Part shown: positions 14,529 to 23,105 of the stretch, one piece after another
How the letters are laid out: every line of letters begins with the position of its first letter
How positions within the stretch are numbered: position 1 is the first letter of the stretch
Assembly: GCA_910576845.1 (NCBI GenBank)
Contig: CAJTJA010000014.1
Span: 1-41,057 of the forward strand
Source of the DNA: an uncultured Oscillibacter sp.
Lineage (GTDB): Bacteria > Bacillota > Clostridia > Oscillospirales > Oscillospiraceae
Length of the DNA: 41,057 bases
Direction of reading: 5' to 3'
Notes under the pieces: model-generated
The model's database searches: none
What the model saw: only the letters and a program-made list of their open reading frames with translations
What the model was told of the DNA's origin: nothing
Made by a program: the position numbers and the translations under genes

Positions 14529-15293
14529 ATGCGAGAAAACCATCTGAAAAAAATGCTGCTCCGGAGAGAAAGCGCAGTCGGCAGTTTTATGAAGCTTACA
14601 GACCCGGCGGTACCGGAGCTGCTGGCCCTAGCGGGTTTTGACTTCTTTGTGCTGGACACGGAGCATGTGGCCGTGGACCGTGAGCAGCTGACAAACATTG
14701 TCCGCGCCGCCGACGCCGCCGGAATTACTCCCATCGTACGCGTCCGGGAAAACCAGCAGGTGGAAATCCTGCAAAATCTGGACCTGGGCTGGGCCGGCGT
14801 GCAGGTTCCAAATGTGGACACGCCCCAGGCGGCCCGCAGTCTTGTTTCCTATGTAAAATACACCCCCTTGGGAATCCGCGGCCTTTCCCCCAGCGTGCGG
14901 GCCTGCGGCTATGGGAGCTGCGGCGTCACGGACTACATCAAATCTGCCAACGACAACACCATGATTATTTCCCACTGTGAAACAAGGGAAAGTGTGGAAA
15001 ACCTGGATGAAATACTGAAAGTAACGGGGCTGGATGTAATTTTCATCGGTCCTATGGACCTCTCCCAATCCTACGGCATCCCCGGCAGGACGAATGATCC
15101 AGAGATTACGGAAGCCATTGCAGACATTACGGCGAAGACCCTGGCGGCCGGCAAAGTACTCGGCACCGTGGCCGGTACGCCCGAAGCAGCCCGGACTCTG
15201 ATCCAAAAAGGCTTTCAGTATATTCTGCTGGCCTCCGATCTGGGAATGATTATGAAATGGGGAAAAAACGCCCTTGAAAAGATTCGGACATGA
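14529..15293 (+). CDS. HpcH/HpaI family 2-keto-3-deoxy acid aldolase
   Basis: A 254-residue class II (metal-dependent) pyruvate aldolase of usual family length. It starts at MRENHLKK, with GAAGGAAG upstream. Key residues are visible: the catalytic His46 in FFVLDTEHVAVD, Arg in VRVRENQ, the metal ligands Glu151 (HCETRESVENLDEIL) and Asp177 (IFIGPMDLSQSYG). Relatives split 4-hydroxy-2-oxo acids such as 2-keto-3-deoxyglucarate or 4-hydroxy-2-oxoheptanedioate into pyruvate and an aldehyde. Heading an operon with a lactonase, two dehydrogenases and a TRAP transporter, it probably performs the final retro-aldol step of sugar-acid breakdown. The exact substrate cannot be read from sequence. Confidence 0.93.
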   Translation: MRENHLKKMLLRRESAVGSFMKLTDPAVPELLALAGFDFFVLDTEHVAVDREQLTNIVRAADAAGITPIVRVRENQQVEILQNLDLGWAGVQVPNVDTPQAARSLVSYVKYTPLGIRGLSPSVRACGYGSCGVTDYIKSANDNTMIISHCETRESVENLDEILKVTGLDVIFIGPMDLSQSYGIPGRTNDPEITEAIADITAKTLAAGKVLGTVAGTPEAARTLIQKGFQYILLASDLGMIMKWGKNALEKIRT

Positions 15294-15309
15294 GGAGGAA
15301 AAGCAGCTT

Positions 15310-16266
15310 ATGGAAAAAGTTTTTCTCACAGAACAAATTCACAGGGATGCCTCCGCATATTTGAAAGAAAACTTCGATGTCATCCAGGGAACCTCTCTTG
15401 AAGCGGGCGAGATCATCCGCCAGGCGGAGGGCTGCGCCGCGATTCTAATTCGATCCGCAAAAATCACGGCAGAAATTATGGACAAGCTCCCTTCGCTAAA
15501 GATTATAGCCAAACATGGCATGGGGGTGGACAACATTGATGTGGCCCATGCCACGGAAAAGGGCATCCTGGTGGTCAACGCTCCATACTCCAATTTAAAC
15601 GCCGTGGCGGAACACATCGTTATGCTGCTGCTCTCTCTCAGCAAACGAACGGTGCAGATGGATAAGCTGACGCGGCAGGGGAAATTTGCAAAGCGGAATC
15701 AGTATAAAACCCTGGAGCTGAAAGGCTCCACAGTGGGGATCATCGGCATGGGGAAAATCTCCAGACTCGTGGTGCAGAAGCTTGCCGGTTTTGAAATGGA
15801 AATCATTGCAAGCGACCCTTATGTAAAGCAGAGCGATATAGAGGGTCTTCCCGTGACAATGGTCTCCCCGGAAGAGGTATACCGCCGGTCCGACACCGTC
15901 ATTGTCCACACCTCCCTCTTTCCCTCTACATTCCATCTGGTGGGAGCGGAGCAGTTTCGGCTCATGAAACGAACCGCCTGCATCATCAACGCCTCCCGAG
16001 GGCCCGTCATTGACGAGGAAGCGATGATTGCGGCCCTGGAGGCCGGGCAGATTGCCGGAGCAGGATTGGATGTTTATGAACAGGAACCCCCTGAAGCCAA
16101 AAATCCGCTCTTCGCCATGGACAACGTAATCCTCTCCCCGCACAATGCCGCCCTCAGCGAGGGGGCGCTCCGAGCCATGGCCATGGACAGTGCTCTGGGC
16201 ATTACAGAGTATATGACAGGGAAAAATGTCACTTATCCGGTCAATAAAGAGGTACTGAACAAGTAA
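15310..16266 (+). CDS. D-2-hydroxyacid dehydrogenase (SerA-like)
   Basis: A 318-residue NAD-dependent D-isomer 2-hydroxyacid dehydrogenase. It starts at MEKVFLTEQ behind TGAGGAGGAAA, 16 bases after the aldolase stop. The nucleotide-binding loop reads GIIGMGKIS, so the last Gly of GxGxxG is Ser. The catalytic triad is in place: Arg in NASRGPVID, Glu in LDVYEQEPP, His in LSPHNAALSEGA. Family members reduce hydroxypyruvate, glyoxylate or related keto acids, or oxidise phosphoglycerate; the short form without an ACT domain fits the former. It could reduce the keto acid or aldehyde-derived acid formed by the aldolase, or oxidise a D-hydroxyacid substrate. Confidence 0.94.
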   Translation: MEKVFLTEQIHRDASAYLKENFDVIQGTSLEAGEIIRQAEGCAAILIRSAKITAEIMDKLPSLKIIAKHGMGVDNIDVAHATEKGILVVNAPYSNLNAVAEHIVMLLLSLSKRTVQMDKLTRQGKFAKRNQYKTLELKGSTVGIIGMGKISRLVVQKLAGFEMEIIASDPYVKQSDIEGLPVTMVSPEEVYRRSDTVIVHTSLFPSTFHLVGAEQFRLMKRTACIINASRGPVIDEEAMIAALEAGQIAGAGLDVYEQEPPEAKNPLFAMDNVILSPHNAALSEGALRAMAMDSALGITEYMTGKNVTYPVNKEVLNK

Positions 16267-16281
16267 AAAGGAGGTTTTAAG

Positions 16282-16533
16282 ATGTCATACGCAGCAGTTT
16301 GTCCCCCTCAAAATCCAAAAAGCTTTGAAAGCACAATCCCAAGAGTATATTCCAATATGGCCGGCATGTGCTTTCGCGGCGCAGTTAAGGGGAAGGATGC
16401 CGCCGCTTCTCCGCCGGGAGGAAATTCCTTGGAGCATCGCGCGTGTCTCCCACAAGGTTCCGCCGGAGAGATTCAGCGGCGCCATAATCAGTCCGGCGGG
16501 CGGTATTCCATGTTGGAAGGGCGCTTATACTAA
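16282..16533 (+). CDS. Small ORF of unknown function, possibly a gene remnant
   Basis: An 83-codon frame beginning MSYAAVCPPQNPK, with an excellent AAAAAGGAGG ribosome binding site seven bases ahead, filling the gap between the hydroxyacid dehydrogenase and the UlaG-like gene. The predicted protein is rich in Gly, Pro, Ser, Arg and Cys, has no membrane segment or signal peptide, and is not recognised. A second overlapping frame (16325-16555) runs across the same bases, which is what a decayed, frameshifted gene would look like. It may be a real small protein, a remnant, or a spacer with a leftover start site. Confidence 0.35.
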   Translation: MSYAAVCPPQNPKSFESTIPRVYSNMAGMCFRGAVKGKDAAASPPGGNSLEHRACLPQGSAGEIQRRHNQSGGRYSMLEGRLY

Positions 16534-16551
16534 GCGGCGGGGAGCAACGAA

Positions 16552-17355
16552 ATGAATCTTGCGGAAAAGCTTCATCATCTGAAGGTAGCGCCCGGAGAAT
16601 CGGCGGTCTGCTGGCTTGGACAGGCAGGTTTTTTTCTCAAAGACAGCCAGGGAAAGGAATTGGTGATTGATCCTTACCTGACCAACTGCGGAGAACGGCT
16701 CCGGGGATTTAAGCGCTTATCCCCCATTCTTCTGACGCCGGAGGACCTGTCCCCTGATTACTATATCATCACGCATCCGCATTTCGATCACTTCGATTAC
16801 GACGCGGTTCCCTCTGTAATTCAGACATCGCCGGGCACCCTGTTTTTGGGGCCTGCCAGCTGCTGGCACAAGCTCTTGGAACAGGGCGCACCGCCGGAGC
16901 GCTGCCAACGTCTCAATCGAAACGAAGAATATCAGGACGGAACGGTAAAAATACGCGGCATCCTGGCCGATCACGGTACCATGGCTCCAGACGCCATAGG
17001 CGTGCTGCTGGAAATGGGCGGACACCGGTTTTACTTCTCGGGGGATACGGCTTTTCACGAAGCGCTGTGCCGTGATGTTGCCGCATTCAAGCCCGATATG
17101 GCCATGCTCTCCGTCAATGGGCGCTTTGGGAATATGAATGCCGCTGAGGGCGCCCGCGCGGCAGTTTTAAGCGGCGTGAAATACGGAACACCTTGCCATT
17201 TCTGGACCTTTGCAGAGCACGGCGGAGATCCGGACGAGTTCTGTCAGCGGCTGAAAAATGACGGACGGTGTCAGCCGCTGTGTTTCCGCCAGGGGGAAAT
17301 TCAAATTATCAGCAAAAATAACGAGCTTTTATACAGAAAGGAATCAGCCTCATGA
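16552..17355 (+). CDS. UlaG-like metallo-beta-lactamase-fold hydrolase
   Basis: A 267-residue MBL-fold protein close in layout to L-ascorbate-6-phosphate lactonase UlaG. The zinc motif THPHFDHFDYD (His75, His77, Asp79, His80) is followed by ILADHG, FYFSGDTAFHEAL (metal-bridging Asp), SVNGRFGNMNAAEGARAA and PCHFWTFAEHGGDPDEF, the last two being characteristic of UlaG-type lactonases. Likely it opens a lactone of a sugar acid in the cytoplasm. It has a GGGGAG ribosome binding site and overlaps the next gene by ATGA, so it is coupled to the zinc dehydrogenase. Phosphorylated versus free lactone is undecided. Confidence 0.88.
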   Translation: MNLAEKLHHLKVAPGESAVCWLGQAGFFLKDSQGKELVIDPYLTNCGERLRGFKRLSPILLTPEDLSPDYYIITHPHFDHFDYDAVPSVIQTSPGTLFLGPASCWHKLLEQGAPPERCQRLNRNEEYQDGTVKIRGILADHGTMAPDAIGVLLEMGGHRFYFSGDTAFHEALCRDVAAFKPDMAMLSVNGRFGNMNAAEGARAAVLSGVKYGTPCHFWTFAEHGGDPDEFCQRLKNDGRCQPLCFRQGEIQIISKNNELLYRKESAS

Positions 17356-18389
17356 AAGCCATTCGTTTTATGAAGCCAGAGCTCATCGAATATTCCGAAA
17401 TTCCCACTCCACAGCCCAAACGCGGCGAGGTCCTGGCGAAGATTTCCTATGCCGGTTTTTGCGCCACAGACATTGAGCTTCTTACCGGTGAAATGGTCCA
17501 TATTAAAAACGGAAATACCTCTTATCCCATTATCCCCGGTCACGAATGGAGCGGCACCATCGTTCAGGTGGGTGAAAATGTCCAGGATTTCCATGTGGGA
17601 GACCGGATCACATCCGACGTCAGTCTTGGCTGCGGTAAATGCGGCGAGTGCCGAAGGGGGCATTACAATCTATGCCCCAACCGGGAAGTTATTGGTTCTT
17701 ACCGCAACCGCCAAGGCGTATTCGCCCAATACGTAGCGGTTCCCCAGCGGCACATCTATAAAATTCCTGACAATCTGGGCATGGAGGAAGCCGCCCTGGC
17801 AGAGCCTGCCGCCACTGCCGCCTATGCGGTGACAAAGGCCCGGATTCCCGCCGGTGCGGAAGTTCTGGTTATCGGCGACGGGCCTATCGGCCAGCTGGCC
17901 GCCCAGCTGGCCAATATTGAGGGTGCCGGCAGAGTCATTGTCGCCGGAAGCTGGGATGAAAAACTGGCTGTCGCCAGGTCCTGCGGCGCGGCGGAAACCA
18001 TCAACTATCACCGCGAGGATGTGGCGCAGCGAGTCAAAGAACTGACCAACGGCGGACCGGAGATTATTATTGAGACTTCCGGCAGCAGCAACGCACTAAG
18101 CAGCGCAGTTCAAGCCCTGAAACCCGCCGGACGCATCGCAGCGGTAAGCTGGTACAGCGGGCAGTCCGTAAACATTCCCATGAATACGCTCATTGCCAAA
18201 GACGCGGAGCTGATAGGCTCACTGGGCAGCCCAAACTCATTTGAGCCGGTTCTTCGCTATATGGCGGAAGGCAGGCTGAATGTCAAGCCCCTAATCACCC
18301 ACATCCGGCCCCTGGAAGACCTGGGGGCTGTAGTGGAGATGATCCGGGCCAAGCGAGAAATGCGGATCAAAATCCTTTTAAAACCATAA
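17352..18389 (+). CDS. Zinc-dependent medium-chain alcohol/polyol dehydrogenase
   Basis: A 345-residue MDR-family enzyme like sorbitol, galactitol-1-phosphate or threonine dehydrogenase. Catalytic zinc ligands Cys37, His64 and Glu65 (GHEWSG) and the structural zinc loop C94GKCGECRRGHYNLC108 are complete. The Rossmann motif is VLVIGDGPIGQLAA. It oxidises a secondary alcohol of a polyol or sugar acid with NAD(P). Its start overlaps the lactonase stop. The gene order suggests that a hydroxyl next to a carboxylate or lactone is oxidised to the keto form before aldol cleavage; the order of reactions is inference. Confidence 0.93.
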   Translation: MKAIRFMKPELIEYSEIPTPQPKRGEVLAKISYAGFCATDIELLTGEMVHIKNGNTSYPIIPGHEWSGTIVQVGENVQDFHVGDRITSDVSLGCGKCGECRRGHYNLCPNREVIGSYRNRQGVFAQYVAVPQRHIYKIPDNLGMEEAALAEPAATAAYAVTKARIPAGAEVLVIGDGPIGQLAAQLANIEGAGRVIVAGSWDEKLAVARSCGAAETINYHREDVAQRVKELTNGGPEIIIETSGSSNALSSAVQALKPAGRIAAVSWYSGQSVNIPMNTLIAKDAELIGSLGSPNSFEPVLRYMAEGRLNVKPLITHIRPLEDLGAVVEMIRAKREMRIKILLKP

Positions 18390-18501
18390 TCAGCTGCATC
18401 TGCGCAGAAAGGAGATGGAAAGGTTCCAGTCTTTGTCCTCAAAGCCATTGCGCACCATACTTTTTTAATAAACTCTGGCGATACTGAAAGGAGCTATCAA
18501 A

Positions 18502-19548
18502 ATGAAAAAAATGTATTCGGTCCTTCTCGCATCAGCAATCATTCTCTCATTGATCACAGGCTGTGGAAACACCAGCCAACCCGGAACTCCCAAAACTCCT
18601 GAAAACACCCAGGTAAATACCGATCCTGCACCGGAACAAGTCACTTACCGCTATGCTGAGCTAGCCGAGACCAACCATCCCCTAACAGAAGACGCTCATT
18701 TCTTCGCAGACCGCGTGAGCGAGCTTTCCGGCGGGCGAATCAATATTGAAATCTACGATAACGCCCAACTGGGCGCTGAAAAAGAGGCCGTGCAGGGCAC
18801 GCAGATGGGGAGCATTGATTTTGTGCGGGCGACCACCACTCTTTTGGCGGACTTCAATCTGCCTATGCTGAATGTCATGGGCCTGCCCTATATTTTCCAA
18901 AACCGTGAGCACTGCTGGAACGTGTTAAGCGGGGACATTGGAAAAGAAGTTCTCTCTTACATTTCCGAGCAGGACACCGGACTTGTGGGACTCTGGTTTG
19001 CGGAGGAGGGCCAGCGTAATATGATTCTTGTCGACGGCCCGGTCAGCAAGCTGTCCGAAATTCAGGGGCGCAAAATCCGAGTGAATAACGCGGGTCTTAT
19101 GATTGACGCTATAAACGCCATGGGCGCCTCGGCCGTTCCGATGGCTTATACGGAGGTTTATTCCTCCCTGCAATCCGGCGTAATTGAGGGGCTTGAAAAT
19201 ATTGCCAGCGGCTACAACAGCGCCGCTCACTATGAAGTAGCTCCGTATTATACGATGAGCCGCCACATCACTTTGGTCGACGTCGTCTGTGTAAACGAAA
19301 ATGTATGGAATGGCATGAGTGAGGAAGACCGGCAAATCATTCTGCAGGCATCTGCCGACACGCAGGTATTTGCAAAGGAAAATGCGGAGAAGGCAGAAAA
19401 TGCCGCTATGGAAGAGCTCACCGGCAAAGGCGTCACCATCACAGAGGTTGACAATCCCCAGGAGTGGAGAGACGCTCTTCAGCCCGTTATTGAAAAATAT
19501 GGCGCCGGATACGAGGACATCATCTCCCAAATTTCCGCCTTGGCATAA
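18502..19548 (+). CDS. dctP: TRAP transporter substrate-binding lipoprotein (DctP)
   Basis: A 348-residue DctP-type receptor with a strong AAAGGAG ribosome binding site, 112 bases after the dehydrogenase. The signal peptide ends in SLITGCGNT, giving the lipidated Cys. The mature protein has VSELSGGRINIEIYDNAQLGAEKEAVQGTQMGSIDF, the carboxylate-binding Arg in GRKIRVNNAGLMIDA, and SAVPMAYTEVYSSLQSGVIEGLEN. It recognises an organic-acid substrate outside the membrane and feeds the DctQ/DctM pair encoded after it. It is only distantly similar to the other DctP in the window, so a different cargo is likely. Confidence 0.95.
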   Translation: MKKMYSVLLASAIILSLITGCGNTSQPGTPKTPENTQVNTDPAPEQVTYRYAELAETNHPLTEDAHFFADRVSELSGGRINIEIYDNAQLGAEKEAVQGTQMGSIDFVRATTTLLADFNLPMLNVMGLPYIFQNREHCWNVLSGDIGKEVLSYISEQDTGLVGLWFAEEGQRNMILVDGPVSKLSEIQGRKIRVNNAGLMIDAINAMGASAVPMAYTEVYSSLQSGVIEGLENIASGYNSAAHYEVAPYYTMSRHITLVDVVCVNENVWNGMSEEDRQIILQASADTQVFAKENAEKAENAAMEELTGKGVTITEVDNPQEWRDALQPVIEKYGAGYEDIISQISALA

Positions 19549-19687
19549 CCGGCCTGAAATTACCGCGAACCATTCCTCTACGCCCCATACTTCCCTGATG
19601 GGGCCAACCGCATCCCGGCGGGCCGCTTCACGGACATGAATGAAATCCATGAGTCATTAAAAAGCGGAAATATTACATTGTCCAGAA

Positions 19688-19747
19688 AAGCGCTGACGGA
19701 ATCCCGGCGGAGATCAGGCCGGACAATCCCCGTTTCCGTCAGCGCTT
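19688..19747 (+). other. Stem-loop between second dctP and dctQ
   Basis: AAGCGCTGACGGAA (19688-19701) and TTCCGTCAGCGCTT (19734-19747) form a perfect 14-bp stem. The enclosed 32 bases carry an inner CCGGC/GCCGG hairpin. No T-run follows. The position, between binding-protein and permease genes, matches the hairpins of the other two transporters. Confidence 0.7.
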
Positions 19748-19780
19748 CCTATTCAATGGTTTCCGCTGAGAGGTATATTT

Positions 19781-20236
19781 ATGAATTCATTTTTGAAGAA
19801 AATCAACCGGTTGGTGGAAAACATCTGCGCGGCGCTGATGATCCTGCTGACGCTGGAAACATGCTATGTCGTCATCATGCGGCGCGTTTTTAACAATACG
19901 CCTACATGGGGAGAAATTATCGCGCGGCTGCTGCTTGTTTACGCATGCCTTTTAGGATACAGCATTGGCGTGCGTGAGGATACGCATATCCGCATCGACT
20001 GCTTTGACCGGTTCATCCCTAAAAAAGTTCTGACAGTTCTGGATTGGTTTACAACCATCTGCTTAGCCGGATTCTCTGTCTTTGCCATTGTCGAGGGAAT
20101 AAAGCTGACAATCCTCTGCTCAAAAAATGTCATCAGCGGACTTGGCATTCCCTCCAGTTGGATGATGGTCTGCGTTCCAACCGGCGGCATATTCTGTCTG
20201 CTCCAAACGATCAGCAGAGTGAGGAGAAAATCATGA
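19781..20236 (+). CDS. dctQ: TRAP transporter small permease (DctQ)
   Basis: A 151-residue four-helix membrane protein. It shows the DctQ pattern VVIMRRVFNNTPTWGEIIARLLLVYACLLGYSIGVREDTHIRIDCFDRF (about 30-78). The ribosome binding site GAGAGGT is moderate. The preceding 232-base gap to dctP contains a long hairpin. Its stop overlaps the dctM start as ATGA, so the two permease subunits are coupled. Confidence 0.92.
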   Translation: MNSFLKKINRLVENICAALMILLTLETCYVVIMRRVFNNTPTWGEIIARLLLVYACLLGYSIGVREDTHIRIDCFDRFIPKKVLTVLDWFTTICLAGFSVFAIVEGIKLTILCSKNVISGLGIPSSWMMVCVPTGGIFCLLQTISRVRRKS

Positions 20237-21528
20237 GTGCAGAAACAATTGCAACCTTCATTTTAGTAGGCGTCTTTTTTTTGCTGCTGGCTCTCCGCAT
20301 CCCAGTCGCATTTTCACTGGCCCTCTCATCAGTCGCCGCAGCCCGGTACTTGGAAATTCCCTTGGCCGTACTGCTCCAAAACATGGTCAAAAGCGTGGAC
20401 TCCTTCGCCCTGCTGGCGGTTCCCTTTTTCATCATCGCCGGGGAAATCATGGGCCGCGGCGGTATTTCACGCCGCCTCATCGGCTTTGCGAAGGTGCTTG
20501 TGGGCGACCTGCGCGGAGGGCTCGCCTATGTAAACTGCATTACAAGCACCTTTTTCGGCGGAATCTCCGGTTCGGCAGTGGCCGATATCTCCTCCCTAGG
20601 AAGTATTTTGATTCCCATGATGGAAGAAGAGGGCTATGACAAGGAATTTTCTGTATCAATCACACTTTCAACCGCAGTACAGTCCATCATGATTCCTCCA
20701 AGCCACAACATGGTTATGTATGCCATGGCGGCCGGCGGTATTTCCGTGGGTCGCATGTTCCTGGGCGGAATTCTTCCCGGACTCCTTTTATGCGCCATGC
20801 TGCTGGGCTACTCTGCTTATATTTCATACAAACGGAAGTATCCGGCGGGTGTCAGGGTTTCCTTTCGTGAAGGGGCAAAATTGGTCATCGACGCCCTTTG
20901 GGGGCTTGGTACAATTGCCATTATTATTCTAGGCGTGACAACCGGCGTCTTTACCGTTACGGAGTCTGCCGCTGTAGCGGTAGTCTATGCCTGCTTTGTA
21001 TCAGTTGTAATCTATAAGGATATTTCCTTTAAAGACCTGTTTCCACTCTTTCGGAACGGTTTTAAAACGGTCGCCTCCGTCATGTTTTTAATTGCCTGTT
21101 CCGGGGCATTTGGCTGGCTGCTGGCCTATGTGCGGGTTCCTAAGATGGTGGCGGACGCCATGCTGTCGCTTTCCTCAAATCCTATCATAATCTTGATTCT
21201 GCTGAACCTGGTTCTTTTAATTTTAGGAATGATCTGTGACATGGGTCCTATCATTTTGATTGCCACTCCGGTTCTTCTGCCTGTGGCCACAGCTATCGGA
21301 ATTGATCCCGTTCACTTCGGCATCATCATGATGCTGAACCTCGGCATTGGCCTTACCACGCCGCCTGTCGGAGCCGCGCTGTTCGTTGCCAGCTCCGTCG
21401 GAAAGCTCAGAATGGAAAAAGTCGTAACTGCAACCCTGCCCATGTATGCTGTCATGCTGGCCGTTTTGCTGCTGGTCAATTTTATCCCTGCAATCACACT
21501 TCTCCTCCCCTCTCTGATTATGGGATAA
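20233..21528 (+). CDS. dctM: TRAP transporter large permease (DctM)
   Basis: A 431-residue DctM protein. The start MSAETIATFILV overlaps the small-permease stop; a longer frame reaching back to 20044 lies inside dctQ and is not used. Family blocks seen are LALRIPVAFSLALSSVAAARYL, ALLAVPFFIIAGEIMGRGGISRRLIGFA, GGISGSAVADISSLGSILIPMM, SIMIPPSHNMVMYA and the C-terminal GIDPVHFGIIMMLNLGIGLTTPPVGAALF. It is the translocation subunit for the sugar-acid module, in the cytoplasmic membrane. Confidence 0.95.
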   Translation: MSAETIATFILVGVFFLLLALRIPVAFSLALSSVAAARYLEIPLAVLLQNMVKSVDSFALLAVPFFIIAGEIMGRGGISRRLIGFAKVLVGDLRGGLAYVNCITSTFFGGISGSAVADISSLGSILIPMMEEEGYDKEFSVSITLSTAVQSIMIPPSHNMVMYAMAAGGISVGRMFLGGILPGLLLCAMLLGYSAYISYKRKYPAGVRVSFREGAKLVIDALWGLGTIAIIILGVTTGVFTVTESAAVAVVYACFVSVVIYKDISFKDLFPLFRNGFKTVASVMFLIACSGAFGWLLAYVRVPKMVADAMLSLSSNPIIILILLNLVLLILGMICDMGPIILIATPVLLPVATAIGIDPVHFGIIMMLNLGIGLTTPPVGAALFVASSVGKLRMEKVVTATLPMYAVMLAVLLLVNFIPAITLLLPSLIMG

Positions 21529-21565
21529 ATGCGGCATCTTGCCGAATCAGTTCCCTATCCTGAGC

Positions 21566-21593
21566 GCTTTCCGCCAAACGGCAAAGCCTTTTT
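21566..21593 (+). terminator. Terminator-like hairpin after dctM
   Basis: GCTTTCCG and CGGCAAAGC pair with one bulge and are followed by CTTTTT. It lies between dctM and the glycerol-dehydrogenase-like gene, so it may lower expression of the last gene. The stem is short, so termination is probably partial. Confidence 0.4.
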
Positions 21594-21650
21594 CCGCTTG
21601 TCATCCTCCGTTACAAATACGGGTTCGAAATCCTCAAAAAGGAGAAACAC

Positions 21651-22799
21651 ATGATTAAAGTGTTAAAAAGCACCTCAAAATATGTACAGGGGCAGGGAGC
21701 GTTAGGCCAGCTTGACCAATATCTACAAGGTATGGGTAAGCGCCTGCTGATTTTGACAGACTCCTTCGTCGATACGTTTGTACATCCGATTCTGGAACGC
21801 TGTTTCTGCGGCAAGGACTATAATCTAATCTATGAAACATTTTCGGGGGAGTGCTGCCAAGCACAGATTGACCGTCTGGCCCGCATAGCCGGGGACCGCA
21901 CCTGCATCGTAGGCATCGGCGGCGGTAAAACCCTGGACACCGCGAAAGGCGCCGCCCATTACGCCGGACTTCCTATGGTCATCATTCCTACCATCGCCTC
22001 GTCAGACGCTCCCTGCAGCGCCTGCAGTGTGATTTACTATGAGGACGGCACCTTTGACCGCTATCTGTTTTTAAATGCCAGCCCTGATGTCGTTCTGGCA
22101 GATACCGCGATCATTGCCGGAGCGCCCTCAAGGCTGCTGGTCGCCGGCATGGGAGATGCAATGGCTACCTGGTTTGAAGCCCGGGCCTGCCGGGCTTCCG
22201 GCAAAAACAATCAGGTATGCGCAAAGCCTACCCGCGCTGCCACCAGTCTTGCCAGACTGTGCTGGGAGAACCTAAAAAAAGACGGTCTGGCCGCCAAATT
22301 AGCTGTTGACGCAGGTGCATGCACGGAAGCCGTGGAAGTCATTGTGGAAACCAATACATACCTCTCCACCGTCGGCTTTGAGAGCGGCGGCTTGGCCGCC
22401 GCCCACGGTATCCAAAAGGGATTTACCCACATCCCCGCCCTGCACCGCCAACCCCACGGCTTCAATGTGGCTTTCTGCACTCTGGCTCAGCTGGTGCTGG
22501 AAGACGCGGGAGAAGATTTAAAAGAAGCTCTGGCCTTCAGCCGCTCGGTAGGACTGCCGGTCTGCTTTGCCGATCTGGGATATCCCGACATTGAACCTGC
22601 GCTGGTGCGCACCGCTGCGGAAAAAGCCTGCGTCCCCTCCAGTACCATTCACAATATGCCTTTTGATGTCACTGGTGAAATGGTCTATCATGCACTCATG
22701 GCCGCCGACGCATACGGCCGCGATTATCTCCGGGCAGCGGAGCGGCAGCCCCAGAATACGCCTCATGGTCTTTCACGTCTGCACTCCAACGCGATCTGA
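21651..22799 (+). CDS. Glycerol dehydrogenase-like iron-containing (group III) dehydrogenase (1)
   Basis: A 382-residue GldA-family enzyme that oxidises glycerol or 1,2-diols, or reduces the matching hydroxyketone or aldehyde, with NAD(H). The NAD loop VGIGGGKTLDTAK (about 87-99) and the metal ligands Asp169 (AGMGDAMATW), His252 (AAHGIQKG) and His269 (QPHGFNVAF) line up with the zinc ligands of the family. AAAAAGGAG precedes the start. It is the last gene of the sugar-acid operon and is very similar along its length to the enzyme at 34553-35656, apart from an extra C-terminal tail of about 20 residues ending HSNAI. Possible role: dealing with the aldehyde product of the aldolase. Confidence 0.92.
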   Translation: MIKVLKSTSKYVQGQGALGQLDQYLQGMGKRLLILTDSFVDTFVHPILERCFCGKDYNLIYETFSGECCQAQIDRLARIAGDRTCIVGIGGGKTLDTAKGAAHYAGLPMVIIPTIASSDAPCSACSVIYYEDGTFDRYLFLNASPDVVLADTAIIAGAPSRLLVAGMGDAMATWFEARACRASGKNNQVCAKPTRAATSLARLCWENLKKDGLAAKLAVDAGACTEAVEVIVETNTYLSTVGFESGGLAAAHGIQKGFTHIPALHRQPHGFNVAFCTLAQLVLEDAGEDLKEALAFSRSVGLPVCFADLGYPDIEPALVRTAAEKACVPSSTIHNMPFDVTGEMVYHALMAADAYGRDYLRAAERQPQNTPHGLSRLHSNAI

Positions 22800-22844
22800 A
22801 CAGGTACGAACATAACGCTGTTTTTAGAAGCAGGTTCCAAGCTC

Positions 22845-23012
22845 TGTTTGAGCATTGGCAGAATCCCCAGAACCCAGTGACTTTTTGCCGGGCAGAGGGA
22901 AAATATACAAAAACCATAAGAATTTTCAATAATCTTTCGGGACTGCTTGAAAAATGGCGGAATGCGCATCGGCAGGAGAGAAACCGGCGAATCTCTGTCA
23001 AACATTTTAAAG
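22845..23012 (+). repeat. Decayed fragments of the structured repeat
   Basis: Two stretches resemble the left end of the repeat: CTGTTTGAGCATTGGCAGAAT at 22852-22872 and TTGAAAAATGGCGGAATG from about 22947, the latter continuing to GGAGAGA. CAAACATTTTAAAGGCTGT near 22998 recalls the right end. The interior hairpins are gone. I read this as an old, rearranged insertion. The interval 22800-23105 otherwise holds only a terminator. Confidence 0.5.
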
Positions 23013-23026
23013 GCTGTTATGAACGA

Positions 23027-23054
23027 AGGAGCGTGCAAGCTGCACGCTCCTTTT
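23027..23054 (+). terminator. Rho-independent terminator of the sugar-acid operon
   Basis: GGAGCGTGCA-AGC-TGCACGCTCC is a perfect 10-bp stem with a three-base loop, followed by five T. It lies 228 bases after the dehydrogenase stop and stops rightward transcripts before the convergent PucR gene. Confidence 0.92.
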
Positions 23055-23105
23055 TACAGAAAATCCGCTCTTCCTATCGCCGAACGGCACGCCGGCGGAG
23101 TTTCC

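Noticed and set aside
19636..19893. A short plus-strand frame between dctP and dctQ of the second TRAP operon
   Set aside because: It crosses the long hairpin and runs into dctQ out of frame. It has no ribosome site and its sequence is basic and low in complexity.
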